A DNA stretch of 64,000 nt, taken from the NCBI RefSeq assembly GCF_958298935.1, contig NC_084929.1, positions 7,998,001 to 8,062,000 of the forward strand, read 5' to 3'. A program made the position numbers and the translations under genes. The number at the start of each line of letters is the position of its first letter. Within the stretch, counting starts at the first letter, position 1. Shown here one piece after another: positions 45,687 through 57,519 of the stretch. Under the pieces are notes generated by a model. That model did no database searches and was not told the origin of the DNA. It saw only the letters and a program-made list of their open reading frames with translations. Source of the DNA: Phragmites australis (taxonomy: Eukaryota > Streptophyta > Magnoliopsida > Poales > Poaceae).

Positions 45687-47340
45687 TGTGAGGATCGGTG
45701 ATGTCTTAAGAGGGGGGGGGGGGGGGGGTGAATTAGGACACTTAGAAACTAATGGCTCCAAAAACTTCACAAGATAAACATATATCAAATTCTATCTAAA
45801 TATGCTCTAGGTTTATCTAGTGTGTCTACTCTACCGATCAAAGCACTTGCAACCTATCTAACAAGGTAAATTGCAAGTTAGTAAATGCAGAAACATAAAT
45901 AAGGTATAGAGAGCAAACTCGGCACAAGGATTTTTCCTATGGTATCGATGGCATGAACGCCACCCCTAGTCCATGTTGGATCTCCACCAAGGATATGCTC
46001 TCGGTCGACACCCAATCACAGCTATTGAGCCACCAAGTCAGAATGACAAGGCCTCAACTTGGATGAGCCGCCAAGCCACCAAGGAAAGGCCTCACCACAA
46101 GCCTCTCTTCTGGTCCCTTTCCATCGTGATCACTTCAGAGCTTGAGCGCGTCCCCGTACACATGTCTTGATGCCGCTCCACACCAAGTCGAAGGGTCAAC
46201 AAGTTGCCGGTGAGTCACCAAGTCTCCAAGGTGCTGGCGTATCTCTCAGAACACGGTTGGATCACTCCTTGATCCACTCTCTAGGCAGCAATCACCTAGC
46301 AATACTCTCTCTAGGTCTATAAGCACTAATCACTCACTAATCTTGTGCTTAATCACCTTGGATGATCACTTTAAGCACTTTGGTAGCTTGGATGTCTTCT
46401 CATATGTATATGGACTTCTCTAGACTCCAGCCCCTTCAAATGACTGAGTGGTGGGGTATCTATAGCCTTAAAATCACCAACTAGCTGTTGCCCCAATGGC
46501 TCACAGAAACTGTTAACACCGGATGATCCGGTGAGAACAGTGGACTAACACTAGATTATCCGGTGAGTACATCCACAAAAACTAGGTGTTAGAACCCCCA
46601 CTCAACCCTCTGTGAACAACAGACACTCTGGTGTATACTCAAATCCATCACCAGACCTTCCGGAAAGTTATCTTGAGCCACCCAATCCTTTGCGTTTTCT
46701 CTATGTAAATTGTTCTGGTGAACACTCTGGTGTGCATCTCTTAATCACTGGACCATCATGTGAGTTATCCTGAGCCAAACCACGTCTTTGCATCCTCTCT
46801 GTGTAAAATGCTCTGGTGCATTCATCCGGTGTTCAATCCATTCACACCGGACCTTATCTTCTTTTCCCTGGAAATGCTCTAGTGCAACTATCTTTGTGAT
46901 CACTGGACTATTTGGTGACTTCATCCTTCTTCTTCTTCAATAGTTGCATTCTCTCTAATAGGAATGCTCTGGTGAGATCATCTGATGTGCACAAGCCAAG
47001 CACCGTTTCATCCGATGGGTTGTTCCATTTTGCCTTCTGAGCAAAAACACTCTGGTGAGTACACGTGTCTCAACACTGGACTATCCGGTGCCTTCTTTCT
47101 CCTTGCTGAGAATACTCCGGTGAGTACAGCCTTCAGTACACCAGACCATCCGGTGAAAATAATTCTTCTAAGACTTCTCTAATTCAACCAAACTTTGTCC
47201 TAGCTGCGGTGGCTTCTTCATGTATTGCATCCATGTGACCTACTAACATATATTCTTGACAAACATGTTAGTCCAATTGAATATGTTGTCATTAATCACC
47301 AAAATCAGAATCATGGCCTAATAGGGCCATTTTTGCTACA
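45687..47340 (-). mobile_element. Solo LTR, probably Ty1/copia, with 'ccggatgatccggtg' words
   Basis: The 1,654-bp unit is bounded by TG and CA with a 5-bp duplication. On the minus strand it begins TGTAGCAAAAATGGCCCTAT and ends in a C-run followed by 'tcttaagacatc', the layout of a long grass copia LTR; orientation is inferred from that. Between 46515 and 47160 about a dozen degenerate 'actggatgatccggtga' words occur. A G-run lies at 45713-45728. Confidence 0.85.
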
Positions 47341-47560
47341 CTATCATATGGCTCTTGGAGTATTTTCTTATCACTCTTGGAGATAAAGTTCCCTATTTAT
47401 GAGATATCCAAGGTATCTATGGGCGGTTTCCATATGTCAAGGGATTCCATTCTCGGAGATATATATATACCCTGAGAATGTAGGAAGACCCTAGGCTATC
47501 TGGATATGGTAGTTTTACACTACCCATCATCAAGGCCACCACTTGCACATTAAAAGAGGA

Positions 47561-48212
47561 TTCAACGGATCAAAGGCCTAGTCAACAAAGATAAAAATTT
47601 GGACCGACTGCATCCTCGAGAAGAACTTGGGTCCCTGTATAGGATGGTCCATCTAATCGGGTTCTTGGACACCTCGGGTTGTCTATTCGGGCTTCCGAAT
47701 ACCTTCAAGTACTCAGGTGAGCCCTCGAGAAGGTATTCCCTTCGAGTACAAATTCTGATTCATCCGTGAAATATCATCCTAATCTTTCAAAAGGACGGGA
47801 GAAAAAAGAGTTGTCGCTAGCTAAGTTTGAAATTGAACCGTCGCAGCAGAGATTTTAGGTAGTGGTGAGAATCTTTACCTAAGAAGAGGTCATGATGACA
47901 TTGAGAAACTGTGCATGCATGGTGTAGTAGTGCATAGATTTCTATGGGTTACAGTTCCACCTACCGCTGCATGCACCGAGCTTTAAATGCGATGAGATGG
48001 TAAAGCAGGAGAACATGGTCCAAAGTCATGTTTGGAACCATTACGACGTCAGTTGAAGAGCCGCCCCTCGTCCCTGTATGAACTGAGATGGAGGAGCCCA
48101 CTCAATGTTGACCTCCTCCGTCATCATTTACCTCGAGCTATTTTCTCTTGTGTTTCTCGCTCGCAACCACCTCCAAAAATCCTAAACCCACCAACTTCTT
48201 CCTCTCAATGCC
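47561..48212. other. Leader-like region upstream of the PF04195-type gene
   Basis: No gene is recognised here. Sequence near 48100-48200 is C-rich, as expected for a leader just before the start at 48213. Confidence 0.4.
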
Positions 48213-50918
48213 ATGGGCCAGAAGAAGGTTGATAGGGTGGAGAGTTTCACTATCGGCACCATCACAGCCATGATCCCACCCTGGCCGGAATATGAAGTCT
48301 CGGAGGAGGTTCTAGCCCAGGCAAAGTGCGACAAGGTCATCCCCTCACGCACCTTGAACATCTTTTCACCGGTGGAGGGAGAGATAATCCCTAGTCTAGA
48401 TACCACCTGAACTGTTGTCTTCCTTAATTTCTTCCACTGTGGTTTCTGTTTCCCCTCTTACAGCTTCTTCCTCCAAGTGCTAAGCTTTTATGGCATCGAG
48501 CTTATCCATCTCAACCCCAACTCCATCTTCATGCTTAGCATCCTCACGCACCTGTGAAAGGCCTTCCTAGGCATGCACTCGTCCATTGACCTCTTCAGGC
48601 ACTTCTACCTCTTGAAGGGTTTTACAGGCAAGGTCACCAGTGGCACTAGATTTTTCCTCCAAGAAGGGAAGTCGGTGGAGTACATTGGCTTCTCCACCAA
48701 GAGTTCCTGGTTGGGGTGGTATAAGAAGTGGTTCTACTACCAGCCCGGCCAACCTAAGCTCCTGTATAGAGGCCTTGCAGCGGCAGTTGTGGATGAAGGA
48801 GCCGAAGCCCACCAGTGTCCTCTAGACTCTAACCATTGAGATCCGAGACCTGAAGGAGTGGGGTTTGATGGCATGGGATGTTGCTAAGGTCTTTATTAAG
48901 TGTCATTTGTGCCTTATGAGATCGAGGATCACTGGTGCTTAAGAGTTTACGAACGCGAAAGACCTGGCTCGAGAAGGTGAGCGAGGTACTAACCGATCCC
49001 AAGTAACTATTAGGAGAGCTATGGGCTTATTTCTTATGAGTCATTTCTTGTTCTTAAATCTCTTTTCGAACGTGGTGGAATAGAGGACTAGGTTCCTTTT
49101 CATCTTAGCCCCTAAGCCTGATCGCCATGGAATCCCGATCCCCATCATGGAGATGGAGGTTGACGCTCGGGCGGGGATCTTGTTGGTAAGCCTCATAAGT
49201 CATTGTGTTTCCTTTTTATTCTTATTTCCGAGTAGTCCTAATCCATGGTGGTGGCTCGGGAAATCATAAAGCCTTTGGGACACAGGCAGCCTGACCCGGA
49301 GGCCGAGAATGCGGGCTTTTGGAATGAGGACTCGGACATGGTCTTTATCACGGGGACTACAGGTACAAGCGGAAGTAGGGTTGATGGTGTTATGTCACCG
49401 GCCTCAGGCTCCATCAGTAGCAACATGCTATATGAGGATGACTTTTTGGCGGCTGATAGCTCACTAATTAGTGATCCCCTGTCGCTACTAGCGTCCGACC
49501 CCATGGCTCCAGCCTTGCTTGCAGCCCCCAAAGTCCTGGCCTTGAGTCCAACCCCCATTGTTCCAGCGCCGACTCTGGCCACCGAGGACCAGACTTTGAT
49601 TCCGACTTCAATCACCAAGGACCCAACCCTAACTCTAGCACATGGAGAATCGTCCCCGACTTTGGTAACTTTCAAAGCTTCGTCGAAGCTTTTTGTAGCA
49701 ATGATAGTTGATTCTGCGTGCTTACAGGAGCCAGACTAGGATCGCCGAAAGGTGATCATTGGTGCGGGTGCATCGACTGACATGACCATACCCGCGCTAG
49801 AAGCAGGGATTAGGGGAGCTAGCCCTAAGAAGACATCCAAGCGGTTGTCCTCCATCCTTGTCTTGTTGAAGTCCTTCTGAGGAAGGAAGCATCCCTTGTA
49901 TGTTATGTCATTATGGACATCCTTCCTATGTTCGTAGGAGCACAATCTTTAGGTTTCTTCTCATAGGAAGTTTGGAGCATCACAGCCAGCCCCCAGGCAT
50001 GACCACTCTGGATCCTGGATGTCCAACCCTCAGACGGGGGTGGAGGTGAGCCTACTGAACCCCTAGCACCCATCGATGAGGCCTAAGAGGTGGATGTTCT
50101 GTCACCCTGGGCAATCACCAACCTAATGTATGGTTTGACCCTCGACATGCCTTGGAGGGAGATCGTCCAGGGCGCCCTGGGCTCGGGAGGTCATGACCCA
50201 GATGCTGTCTTCAACTCCTTTATGGTACGCATTTTCCAGCAAGATAAACATTTAGTTGATGAAACAATAGGTATTGACCTGATATTTTGTCGCTATACAT
50301 GTCGCTGATGTACAAATTTTTTAGTGAGGCCTCACATGCTATGGCCTGGGTAGCCAAACTCGAGAGGGAAGCCACTGAGAAGGACCGCCAACTCTCTCAG
50401 GAGATCACCGAGAAGGAGAAGATGGGCTCCAAACAGGAGGGACGACCGAAAGGTAAGCCCCCAGCCTCTTGGGAATGCCACCCCTTCTACCTTTTGACTC
50501 TGAATGTAGTGCCTCATAGAGCTATCCGAAACCCACGACACCCCAGCCCAAGAGGGGGCCCAGATCTTTGTCGCTCGGCAATAGCTTGTTGTTGCCCTGG
50601 ATGTATTCTAGGACGCGCTCTCGGGATTCGGGATTCAGGTGGAGCCCATGGGAGATGCCGACGCCACCGAACTAGCTGCTCAGGCAACTAAGCTTGCAGA
50701 GGCCTCTAGTCAAAAGTATTCGACGAGGTGTAGAAGAGGCAGTGGCCAAGGTTCTTGCAATGATGAAGGTGCGCTACCAAAGCATCAACATCGACGTTCT
50801 CCAGGATGACTTTTTGGGGGAGGCAGAGGAGGAGGTGACACAGAAGGTGGAGGAGATGATTGGGCCAGCCAAGAGATACATGGATACATTGGACTTTGGG
50901 TTTGAGCCATCACCTTGA
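48213..50918 (+). pseudogene. 'Putative gypsy type transposon' (PF04195-like) gene, broken
   Basis: The start at 48213 reads MGQKKVDRVESFTIGTITAM, then 'VLAQAKCDKVIPSRTLNIFS'. One frame continues through stops at 48408 and about 48558 as 'LSFYGIELIHLNPNSIFMLS', 'LFRHFYLLKGFTGKVTSGTR' and 'SSWLGWYKKWFYYQPGQPK', ending at 48837. These are hallmarks of the PF04195 domain, which grass genomes carry in non-autonomous gypsy-like repeats. Downstream, a Pro/Ala-rich frame (49245-49739), a helix 'AWVAKLEREATEKDRQLSQE' (about 50336-50395) and the tail 'VLAMMKVRYQSINIDVLQDD' (50694-50918) fit the rest of such proteins. The function of the family is unknown. Confidence 0.7.
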
Positions 50919-51368
50919 GACTTTTATTCTGCAATCTATAATAAAAACTCAGTAGTTTGTTAGATTTTAAGAATTTTATCTTTGACGCTTTGCATTTGAT
51001 GCAGGTTCCAGGTACTGAATAAGTTTGACAACATATCTTTGTAAACTTAGTCGCGACTTCCTTCAATTAGTTAAGTGTCAATTTCTAGTCGAAGCACTTT
51101 TTATAGTCAGTCTTAGGTCTGCTTGAATGGAAGGTGTCATAGGCCTCGAACAATTATGGAATGCAATAAGAGACCTTTTCGCAAACCCTGAAGTTGCAAC
51201 ATAATGAACCATCCCTTCTTGTTGGAATTTGCTTTCCGAATGTACACAATATATCATTTTCGGTTTCCAGTACTAAGTACCTATTAAGCCCCCAACTGTC
51301 TGCGTGAGAAGGATTCCTGGGTATGATGTCTAAATGAATAACGTAATAAAGTGAAGAGAAAACCCCTT
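50919..51368. other. 3' flank of the PF04195-like gene
   Basis: There is no coding signal and nothing recognised in this stretch. Confidence 0.5.
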
Positions 51369-51813
51369 CATTAACGGATCCAAAACCCCCTTCACTGCCA
51401 GTTTTGGAGCCAGTAGTGGGCAACGGGCTGTAATAGTCCATGAGTATCACTACCAGGGGTAGTAAAGGGGGTTATCACTGCCAACTGGTGATTTTAGCCG
51501 GTAGCGATAGCCGTGGAATCGCTACCGGCTGAATCCTTGAGCTATAGTGTTTTGCCTCTCCTCTCTCTCCTACGTCTCTCTCCTCTCTCTCGCCTATGTC
51601 CTCTCCTCTCTCTATCTCTCTCACTCTCACTCTCAATACATGCATACAATGAGACATATTTAATGTAAATAAATAATAAAGACACCTTCATAAATACGTA
51701 GTAATTCATGTCCTTCATTAATACACAGTAATTATTGACATTTATTAATACGCAAATAAAGTTACTTAATCTGCCTTAACGATATATACGCTATCAAGCT
51801 CCTTGGCAGATTT

Positions 51814-51818
51814 CCTCC
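51814..51818 (+). repeat. CRM-like element target duplication CCTCC (left)
   Basis: CCTCC is repeated at 55667-55671. Confidence 0.85.
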
Positions 51819-52727
51819 TGATGAGGACATCACTCTTTCGGATACACACACACCGAGTATTCCTCCAACAATAGGTCCATTGACACGAGCTCATGCACGT
51901 CAACTAAATCATGAGATGAGCTCGTTCCTTAGTGTTCCTTTATATTTTGATAAGGATAGGATGCTACTGAATAATTGTGATGTATTGTTACTTAGGAACA
52001 CGAGAGAAGATCAGCAAGGGCGCCCAAGCCAAGGTGGAGGTCCAATCAAGTTCGAGTCCGTTTCGGAGTCCAGGACCAGACTGCACTAAAATCGTCGTCC
52101 AGGACGTATACGGACTCCGTTTTTGACATTCTACACATGGTTGGAAAGCTAAGGAGATAGGCTTTCCAACGGGACTGGTCCCATCTCCAAATTCTTTCTG
52201 AGTCAACAGAAATCATCGAAACAAGTCGACATCCAGAATCTGTCAGGGTGCTGCGCCACCATCTTTTGGGCCGTTGGGCCATGTAACGTGTTGGAGTCCA
52301 TTAGGGACGCATCCAGGGGTCCTTGGCCTACCCTAGTCTCTTATATACAGTAGCCGCTGCCCCAATTAGGGTTGGGTTTTGCTTAGATATTGATCTACAC
52401 ACAGATTGTGAGATTTTCGCTCTTGTTCCGGACCGACTAGGCCGCCGCAAGTGTTTGTGGAACCCAGCCTTCGAGTGCTTGAATTCTATTTGCAATATTT
52501 CAGATTGCATTTTCTACATTCTTGCTTGTGTTCTCGGTACGCTTGCAGGGATTGAGCCTTCTTGGCGAGGTCAACCGCGCGACACGGTTGGTAACCAACG
52601 GAGCTGTGGTGTAGTGATTGCAAGGGAGACGATCTGTTTGGGTCGAAGCCTTTGGATCATCAATATCGAGTTCTCCACCTACCGACTTATCGCTACCTAT
52701 CGGAAGATCAGGCCAACAATCTCATCA
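51819..52727 (+). repeat. 5' LTR of the CRM-like element
   Basis: This is 909 bp, matching 54758-55666. A probable TATA is 'cttatatacagtagcc' at about 52341. Confidence 0.92.
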
Positions 52728-52977
52728 ACTGGTATCAAATTTTCAGGTTGCCCGTTAGCTAATTTCATTTTCCCCTTTAAATTAGTCTGTTTTTCATTAC
52801 CTAGAGTCCAGAAAAAGCCAAAAAAACAATTCCGTCAATTTCCGCTGCCCTAGAACCCTTTGTGCCTTTGCAATTTTTGTTTTCAGTTGCGCGTTGTTGA
52901 GTTTGTGTCCGTGGTCGAGTCTTGTTGCTGGTTTAGAGTCGTGTTCTTGGTCTTTAGTTAACGCTCCGTGCAGGGTT

Positions 52978-55028
52978 CTATCGGCGTTTTGTGAGAGATT
53001 TCAGCACCATTGCTGCCCCACTCAATGAGTTGACAAAGAAGGGTGTTCCGTTCCAATGGAGGCCAGCACAAGAACAAGCATGCACCTCTACTCCAACTTC
53101 CGGACTTTGGTAAGACTTTTGAGTTAGAAATTGATGCTAGCGGCATTGGAATTGGAGGAGTGCTACTATAAAGAGGTAAACCCGTTGCTTATTTTAGTGA
53201 GAAATTGAATGGGCCATCTCTGAATTATTCGACTTATGATAAGGAGTTGTATGCTTTAGTGCGAGTTTTAGAAACATGGCAACATTATCTTTGGCCCAAG
53301 GAATTTATTATTCATTCTGATCATGAAGCTTTGAAACATATTAGAAGCCAAGCCAAACTGAACAAACGTCATGCTAAATGGGTTGAATTTATAGAGTCAT
53401 TTCCTTATATCATTAAACACAAGAAAGGTAAAGACAATGTCATTGCAGATGCGTTATATAGACGTTATACCATGCTGTCCCAACTCGATCATAAGATTTT
53501 TGGTTTAGAAACAATTAAAGGATTATATGCTACTGATTTGGACTTTAAAGATGCTTTTGAACATTGTAAAGAAGGAAGAACTTGGAATAAATATGTGCTG
53601 AATGATGGATTGCTATACCGTGCTAACAGGCTATGCATCCCAGCTAGCTCTATTCGCCTATTGTTCTTGCAGGAAGCACATGGAGGTGGTTTGATGGGAC
53701 ATTTTGGAGTGAAGAAGACCGAGGATGTACTAGCTGCTCACTTCTTTTGGCCTAAGATGAGGCGCGACGTCGAGCGCTACGTGGTACACTGCACTACTTG
53801 TAATAAAGCTAAGTCTCGCTTGAACCCACATGGACTTTATATGCCTCTTCCTGTTCCTAGTGTGCCTTGGGAGGATATTTCTATGGATTTTGTTTTAGGA
53901 TTGCCTAGGACCAAGAGGGGGAGGGATAGTATATTTGTCGTTGTGGATCGTTTTTCAAAAATGGCACATTTTCTACCTTGTCACAAGAGCGATGATGCTA
54001 CACACATAGCTGATTTATTTTTCAGGGAAATCATTCGCTTGTATGGAGTGCCTAACACCATTGTTTCGGATCGTGATGCTAAATTTTTGAGCCACTTTTG
54101 GAGGTCACTTTGGAATAAACTTGGGACAAAGCTGCTATTTTCGACGACATGTCACCCTCAAACCGACGGACAAACGGAGGTTGTGAACCGCACATTATCC
54201 ACCATGTTGCGGGCTGTTTTGAAGAAAAATTTGAGGATGTGGGAAGAGTGTCTACCCCATATTGAGTTCTCTTACAACAGATCAGTTCACTTCACCACCA
54301 AGGTAAGTCCGTTTCAGGTAGTGTATGGTTTTAATCCCCGTGCCCCTATTGATTTACTGCATTTACCAACATCCGAGAAATTGAATTTTGATGCTAAGAC
54401 ACGTGCTGATTTGATTCTGAAAATGCATGAGTTGACCAAGAAAAATATTGAAAAGATGAATGAGAAGTATAGAACTTATGGTAGCCAAGGTCGGAAACAT
54501 ATTACTTTTGAAATTGGTGATCTTGTGTGGTTACATTTGCACAAAGATAGGTTTCCTGATTTGATAAAGTCTAAATTGCTACCTCGAGCTGATGGTCCTT
54601 TTAAAATTGTGGAAAAGATCAATGATAATGCATATAAGCTTGAGTTGCCTGCAGATTATGGGGTTAGTCCCACATTTAACATTTCAGATTTGAAGCCTTA
54701 CTTGGGAGAAGAAGATGACATTGCGTCGAGGACGACTCCAATTCAAGAGGGGGAGGATGATGAGGACATCACTCTTTTGGATACACACACACTGAGTATT
54801 CCTCCAACAATAGATCCATTGACACGAGCTCGTGCACATCAACTAAATCATGAGGTGAGCTCGTTCCTTAGTGTTCCTTTACATTTTGATAAGGATGGGA
54901 TGCTACTAAATAATTGTGATGTATTGTTACTTAGGAAGACGGGAGAAGACCAGCAAGGGCGCCCAAGCCAAGGTGGAGGTCCAATCAAGTTCGAGTCCGT
55001 TTCGGAGTCCAGGACCAGACTGCACTAA
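52978..55028 (+). pseudogene. CRM-like pol: RT thumb, RNase H and integrase, ending inside the 3' LTR
   Basis: It begins with '[20 protein letters not shown]' (RT thumb) at 52978. After a small deletion and frame change near 53080 it continues as '[20 protein letters not shown]' with one stop at 53169. From 53205 a 607-codon frame is fully open. RNase H has '[10 protein letters not shown]' and '[12 protein letters not shown]'. Integrase keeps its zinc HHCC ('[10 protein letters not shown]', 'CTTCNKAK') and all three catalytic acids: 'SMDFVLGLP', 'VSDRDAKF', 'DGQTEVVNR'. A '[12 protein letters not shown]' GPY/F-like module follows. The last 271 nt lie in the 3' LTR and include '[18 protein letters not shown]', like the CR motif of centromeric retrotransposons. 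It is unusually well preserved for an element lacking gag and RT. Confidence 0.9.
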
Positions 55029-55666
55029 AATCGTCGTCCAGGACGTATACGGACTCCGTTTTTCACATTCTACACATGGTTCGAAAGCTAAGGAGATAGG
55101 CTTTCCAACGGGACTGGTCCCATCTCCAAATTCTTTCTGAGTCAACAGGAATCGTTGAAACAAGGGGACATTCAGAATCTATCAGGGTGCGGCGCCACCA
55201 TCTTTTGGGCCGTTGGGCCGTGTAACGTGTTGGAGTCCATTAGGGATGCATCCAGGGGTCCTTGGCCTACCCTAGTATCTTATATACAGTAGCCGCTGCC
55301 CCAATTAGGGTTGGGTTTTGCTTAGATATTGATCTACACACAGATTGTGAGATTTTCGCTCTTGTTCCGGACCGACTAGGCCGCCGCAAGTGTTTGTGGA
55401 ACCCCAACTTTGAGTGCATGAATTCTATTCGCAATATTTCAGATTGCATTTTCTACGTTCTTGCTTGTGTTCTCGGTACGCTTGCAGGGATTGAGCCTTC
55501 TTGGCGAGGTCAACCGCGCGACATAGTTGATAACCAACGGAGCTGTGGTGTAGTGATTGCAAGGGAGATGATCTGTCCAGGTTGAAGCCTTTGGATCATC
55601 AACGTCGAGTTCTCCACCTACCGACTTATCGCTACCTATCGGAAGATCAGGCCAACAATCTCATCA
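54758..55666 (+). repeat. 3' LTR of the CRM-like element
   Basis: This is 909 bp, paired with 51819-52727. Its first 271 bases are coding for the end of pol. Confidence 0.92.
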
Positions 55667-55671
55667 CCTCC
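55667..55671 (+). repeat. CRM-like element target duplication CCTCC (right)
   Basis: This matches 51814-51818. Confidence 0.85.
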
Positions 55672-57480
55672 TTGTCGCATACTCTCTACTTGAAGGTATG
55701 TTGTCATCTGAAGGTCTCTTACACATCGACGGCACAATCAGTTCATGAAACTCGCTGTTTGGGTTGATAATATGTTTGATGAAGAACCGAGCGATCTGTT
55801 CTTGAATGGCATGTATTACCTCATGGAGTATCGCACTTGTGCATTGTTTGAAGCGCTGTTTTTGAAGAATCAAAAGAATTAGTCCTTGAACACGTATAGA
55901 AATTAAAAAGAAGGCATCGATATGTAATTTTGTACCTCAACATCATTAAACATGATAGCGTCTCTGTCTTCGCTAATTGCGTGCCTGAAAGTAAGAACAT
56001 AAAACCCACAGAGATTGTTGTCGGCTGGCTACCTCATACACTTCAAGACGAAAGGATTCGTCAGTGGAATGAATTGAACCTTTTTATTTAGTAGGTACTG
56101 TAAGACATGAATATTTCTTTCATATTGGAAAGTCGGTTTTTACATCATATTGCTTTCTATATGGACGGTAGACAACAGTCTTTTTTTGCAGTATCTTGTG
56201 TACGCCCTGTACATGAATATGAATACCAATTAAACTTAGATGCAATCGACGTGAAGATCAAATGTTCAAGTTTACCTATTTAGCATGTCGATAAGGTCTT
56301 GGTAAGTTAACTTATCTCTATTTTGTGAGTCCAAGACAATAATTTTGCTCAAGTCTTGGTGGATGACAAGGAGGATCCAATGAAAATTGCCGAAATATGT
56401 CACACTATAGCACATTAGTACTAGAATTGAGTTGCCCATAAAAACAGAACACCTTGGTATGTAAACACGTACTCAAAGCTGTAGGGTAAGAGGATTAAGG
56501 TCTTGTGTTGGTGGTGAAGCAGATACTTCAATAAGTAGTCCTTGGTGAAGCTTGGATTCTTCTTTATGAGTTCCTCCTTGACAAGCCTAGGATCGATGAA
56601 TCCTAATTTATTATCTAATTCTTGTCTGCATGTGCGGATCTCCATTCTACGAAAGAGAGAGTTAGCCATCCAATTTCATGGTACAAGATCATATTACGTG
56701 AATTATATGCATAAGTCACAGAGTTCACGCTCTGATCATGGCCACATTGAGGACATGCTCCTTGTACAGTTCATACAAGTAATCGAATTTCACACAGAAG
56801 AAGCCGTCCCCATTGAGGAAATCTTCATCTCTTTATCTTACAGGGAATGCATCTATACCTTGCTTGGACTGCTCCAAGTACCACAGATGTAATCGGCGTA
56901 TTTGAGTTGTAAGGTTATTTTATATATCTGGTTTGACCAAAGTTTTGGCCAACTCAAACGGCCATGTAACATCCAACTTTGGGATTTCCCCTCCAGCAAC
57001 AAGCCGTGTTAGTTCCTTTGCATGTAATCCAGAAGTAGCCAGGATTTCCTCAATGCTTGGAGCATCAAGAACGATTAGACCTGATTTTCTCTTGGCCCGC
57101 TTCTCGCTATTGCATTTGTAGTCAATCGGTGGCTTACTTGAATCCACCCCCGTCTGTTTAACTTCGGCTATATTCATGAAATATTTCTTGCTATCTTCAG
57201 GCACAATAGGCTTCAGTAAAGGTGCTGGAGCATGGAAATGAGCCATTACACTGGTGTGTACAATTTTTTTGGTTTGCTCTGGATTAAGTGAATATACATC
57301 CTTGGGTTCTACCAACTTCTTAGATGGCACCAACTTCTTAGACGATGTTGTCTGCTTGGATGCTGCGAAACCTGATCGTGTTTTCTGAGATGATGGCCGG
57401 CTTCTTGATGGTGCTGGTTTCTTGAGTGGTGGACTTCTTCGATGTGATGGCTGAGGAGGTGGACTTCTTCTAGGAGATGG
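55672..57480 (-). pseudogene. CACTA second protein, Pro-rich linker and Ulp1-like part (CACTA-B2)
   Basis: From 57480 the minus strand reads a Ser/Pro/Arg-rich linker, then an open frame (57333-56920) with 'VPSKKLVEPKDVYSLNPEQT', 'CNSEKRAKRKSGLIVLDAP' and 'LDVTWPFELAKTLVKPDI'. Next are 'WYLEQSKQGIDAFPV' and 'LYELYKEHVLNVAMI'. After an intron come 'LGFIDPRLVKEELIKKNPSF' and 'LLPYSFEYV' (56669-56421), 'FHWILLVIHQDLSKIIVLDS' (His and Asp region, about 56385-56330) and 'DNNLCGFYVLTF' (Cys retained, about 56005). The last exon near 55860-55700 matches 'IPSSREYA' of CACTA-B1 and is cut by the CRM-like insertion. Stops occur in several exons. The N-terminal Transposase_24-like part is missing. Confidence 0.78.
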
Positions 57481-57519
57481 CTAAGGAGAGGGAGATCTAT
57501 GAGGCAATCATGACTCGAG

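Larger units (their letters stand above)
45332..47560 (-). mobile_element. Gypsy-like LTR (LTR-G, minus orientation), split by a solo LTR
   Basis: With 45687-47345 removed, the minus strand runs through 'gataccttggatatc', 'ccctatatatacggagcc' (TATA-like), 'ttagatctatctaggctag', 'cccccttgtgaac' and 'gattcatctactcgaagcatc', the same order as LTR-G at 21583-22093. Outer boundaries are approximate. Confidence 0.5.
51819..55666 (+). mobile_element. CRM-like chromovirus (Ty3/gypsy) with internal deletion
   Basis: Two 909-bp LTRs start TGATGAGGACATCAC and end CAATCTCATCA, with a CCTCC target duplication. The primer site 'tggtatcaaat' follows the 5' LTR at 52730. The interior is only about 2 kb: leader, RT thumb, RNase H and integrase. 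Gag, protease and the RT palm are deleted. By hand alignment the LTRs differ at roughly 40 positions (about 95% identity), mostly transitions. The pol frame runs into the 3' LTR, as in CRM elements. Confidence 0.92.

Noticed and set aside
49238..49675. Minus-strand frame of 145 codons
   Set aside because: It is opposite the Pro/Ala-rich middle of the PF04195-like gene and has no motif of its own.
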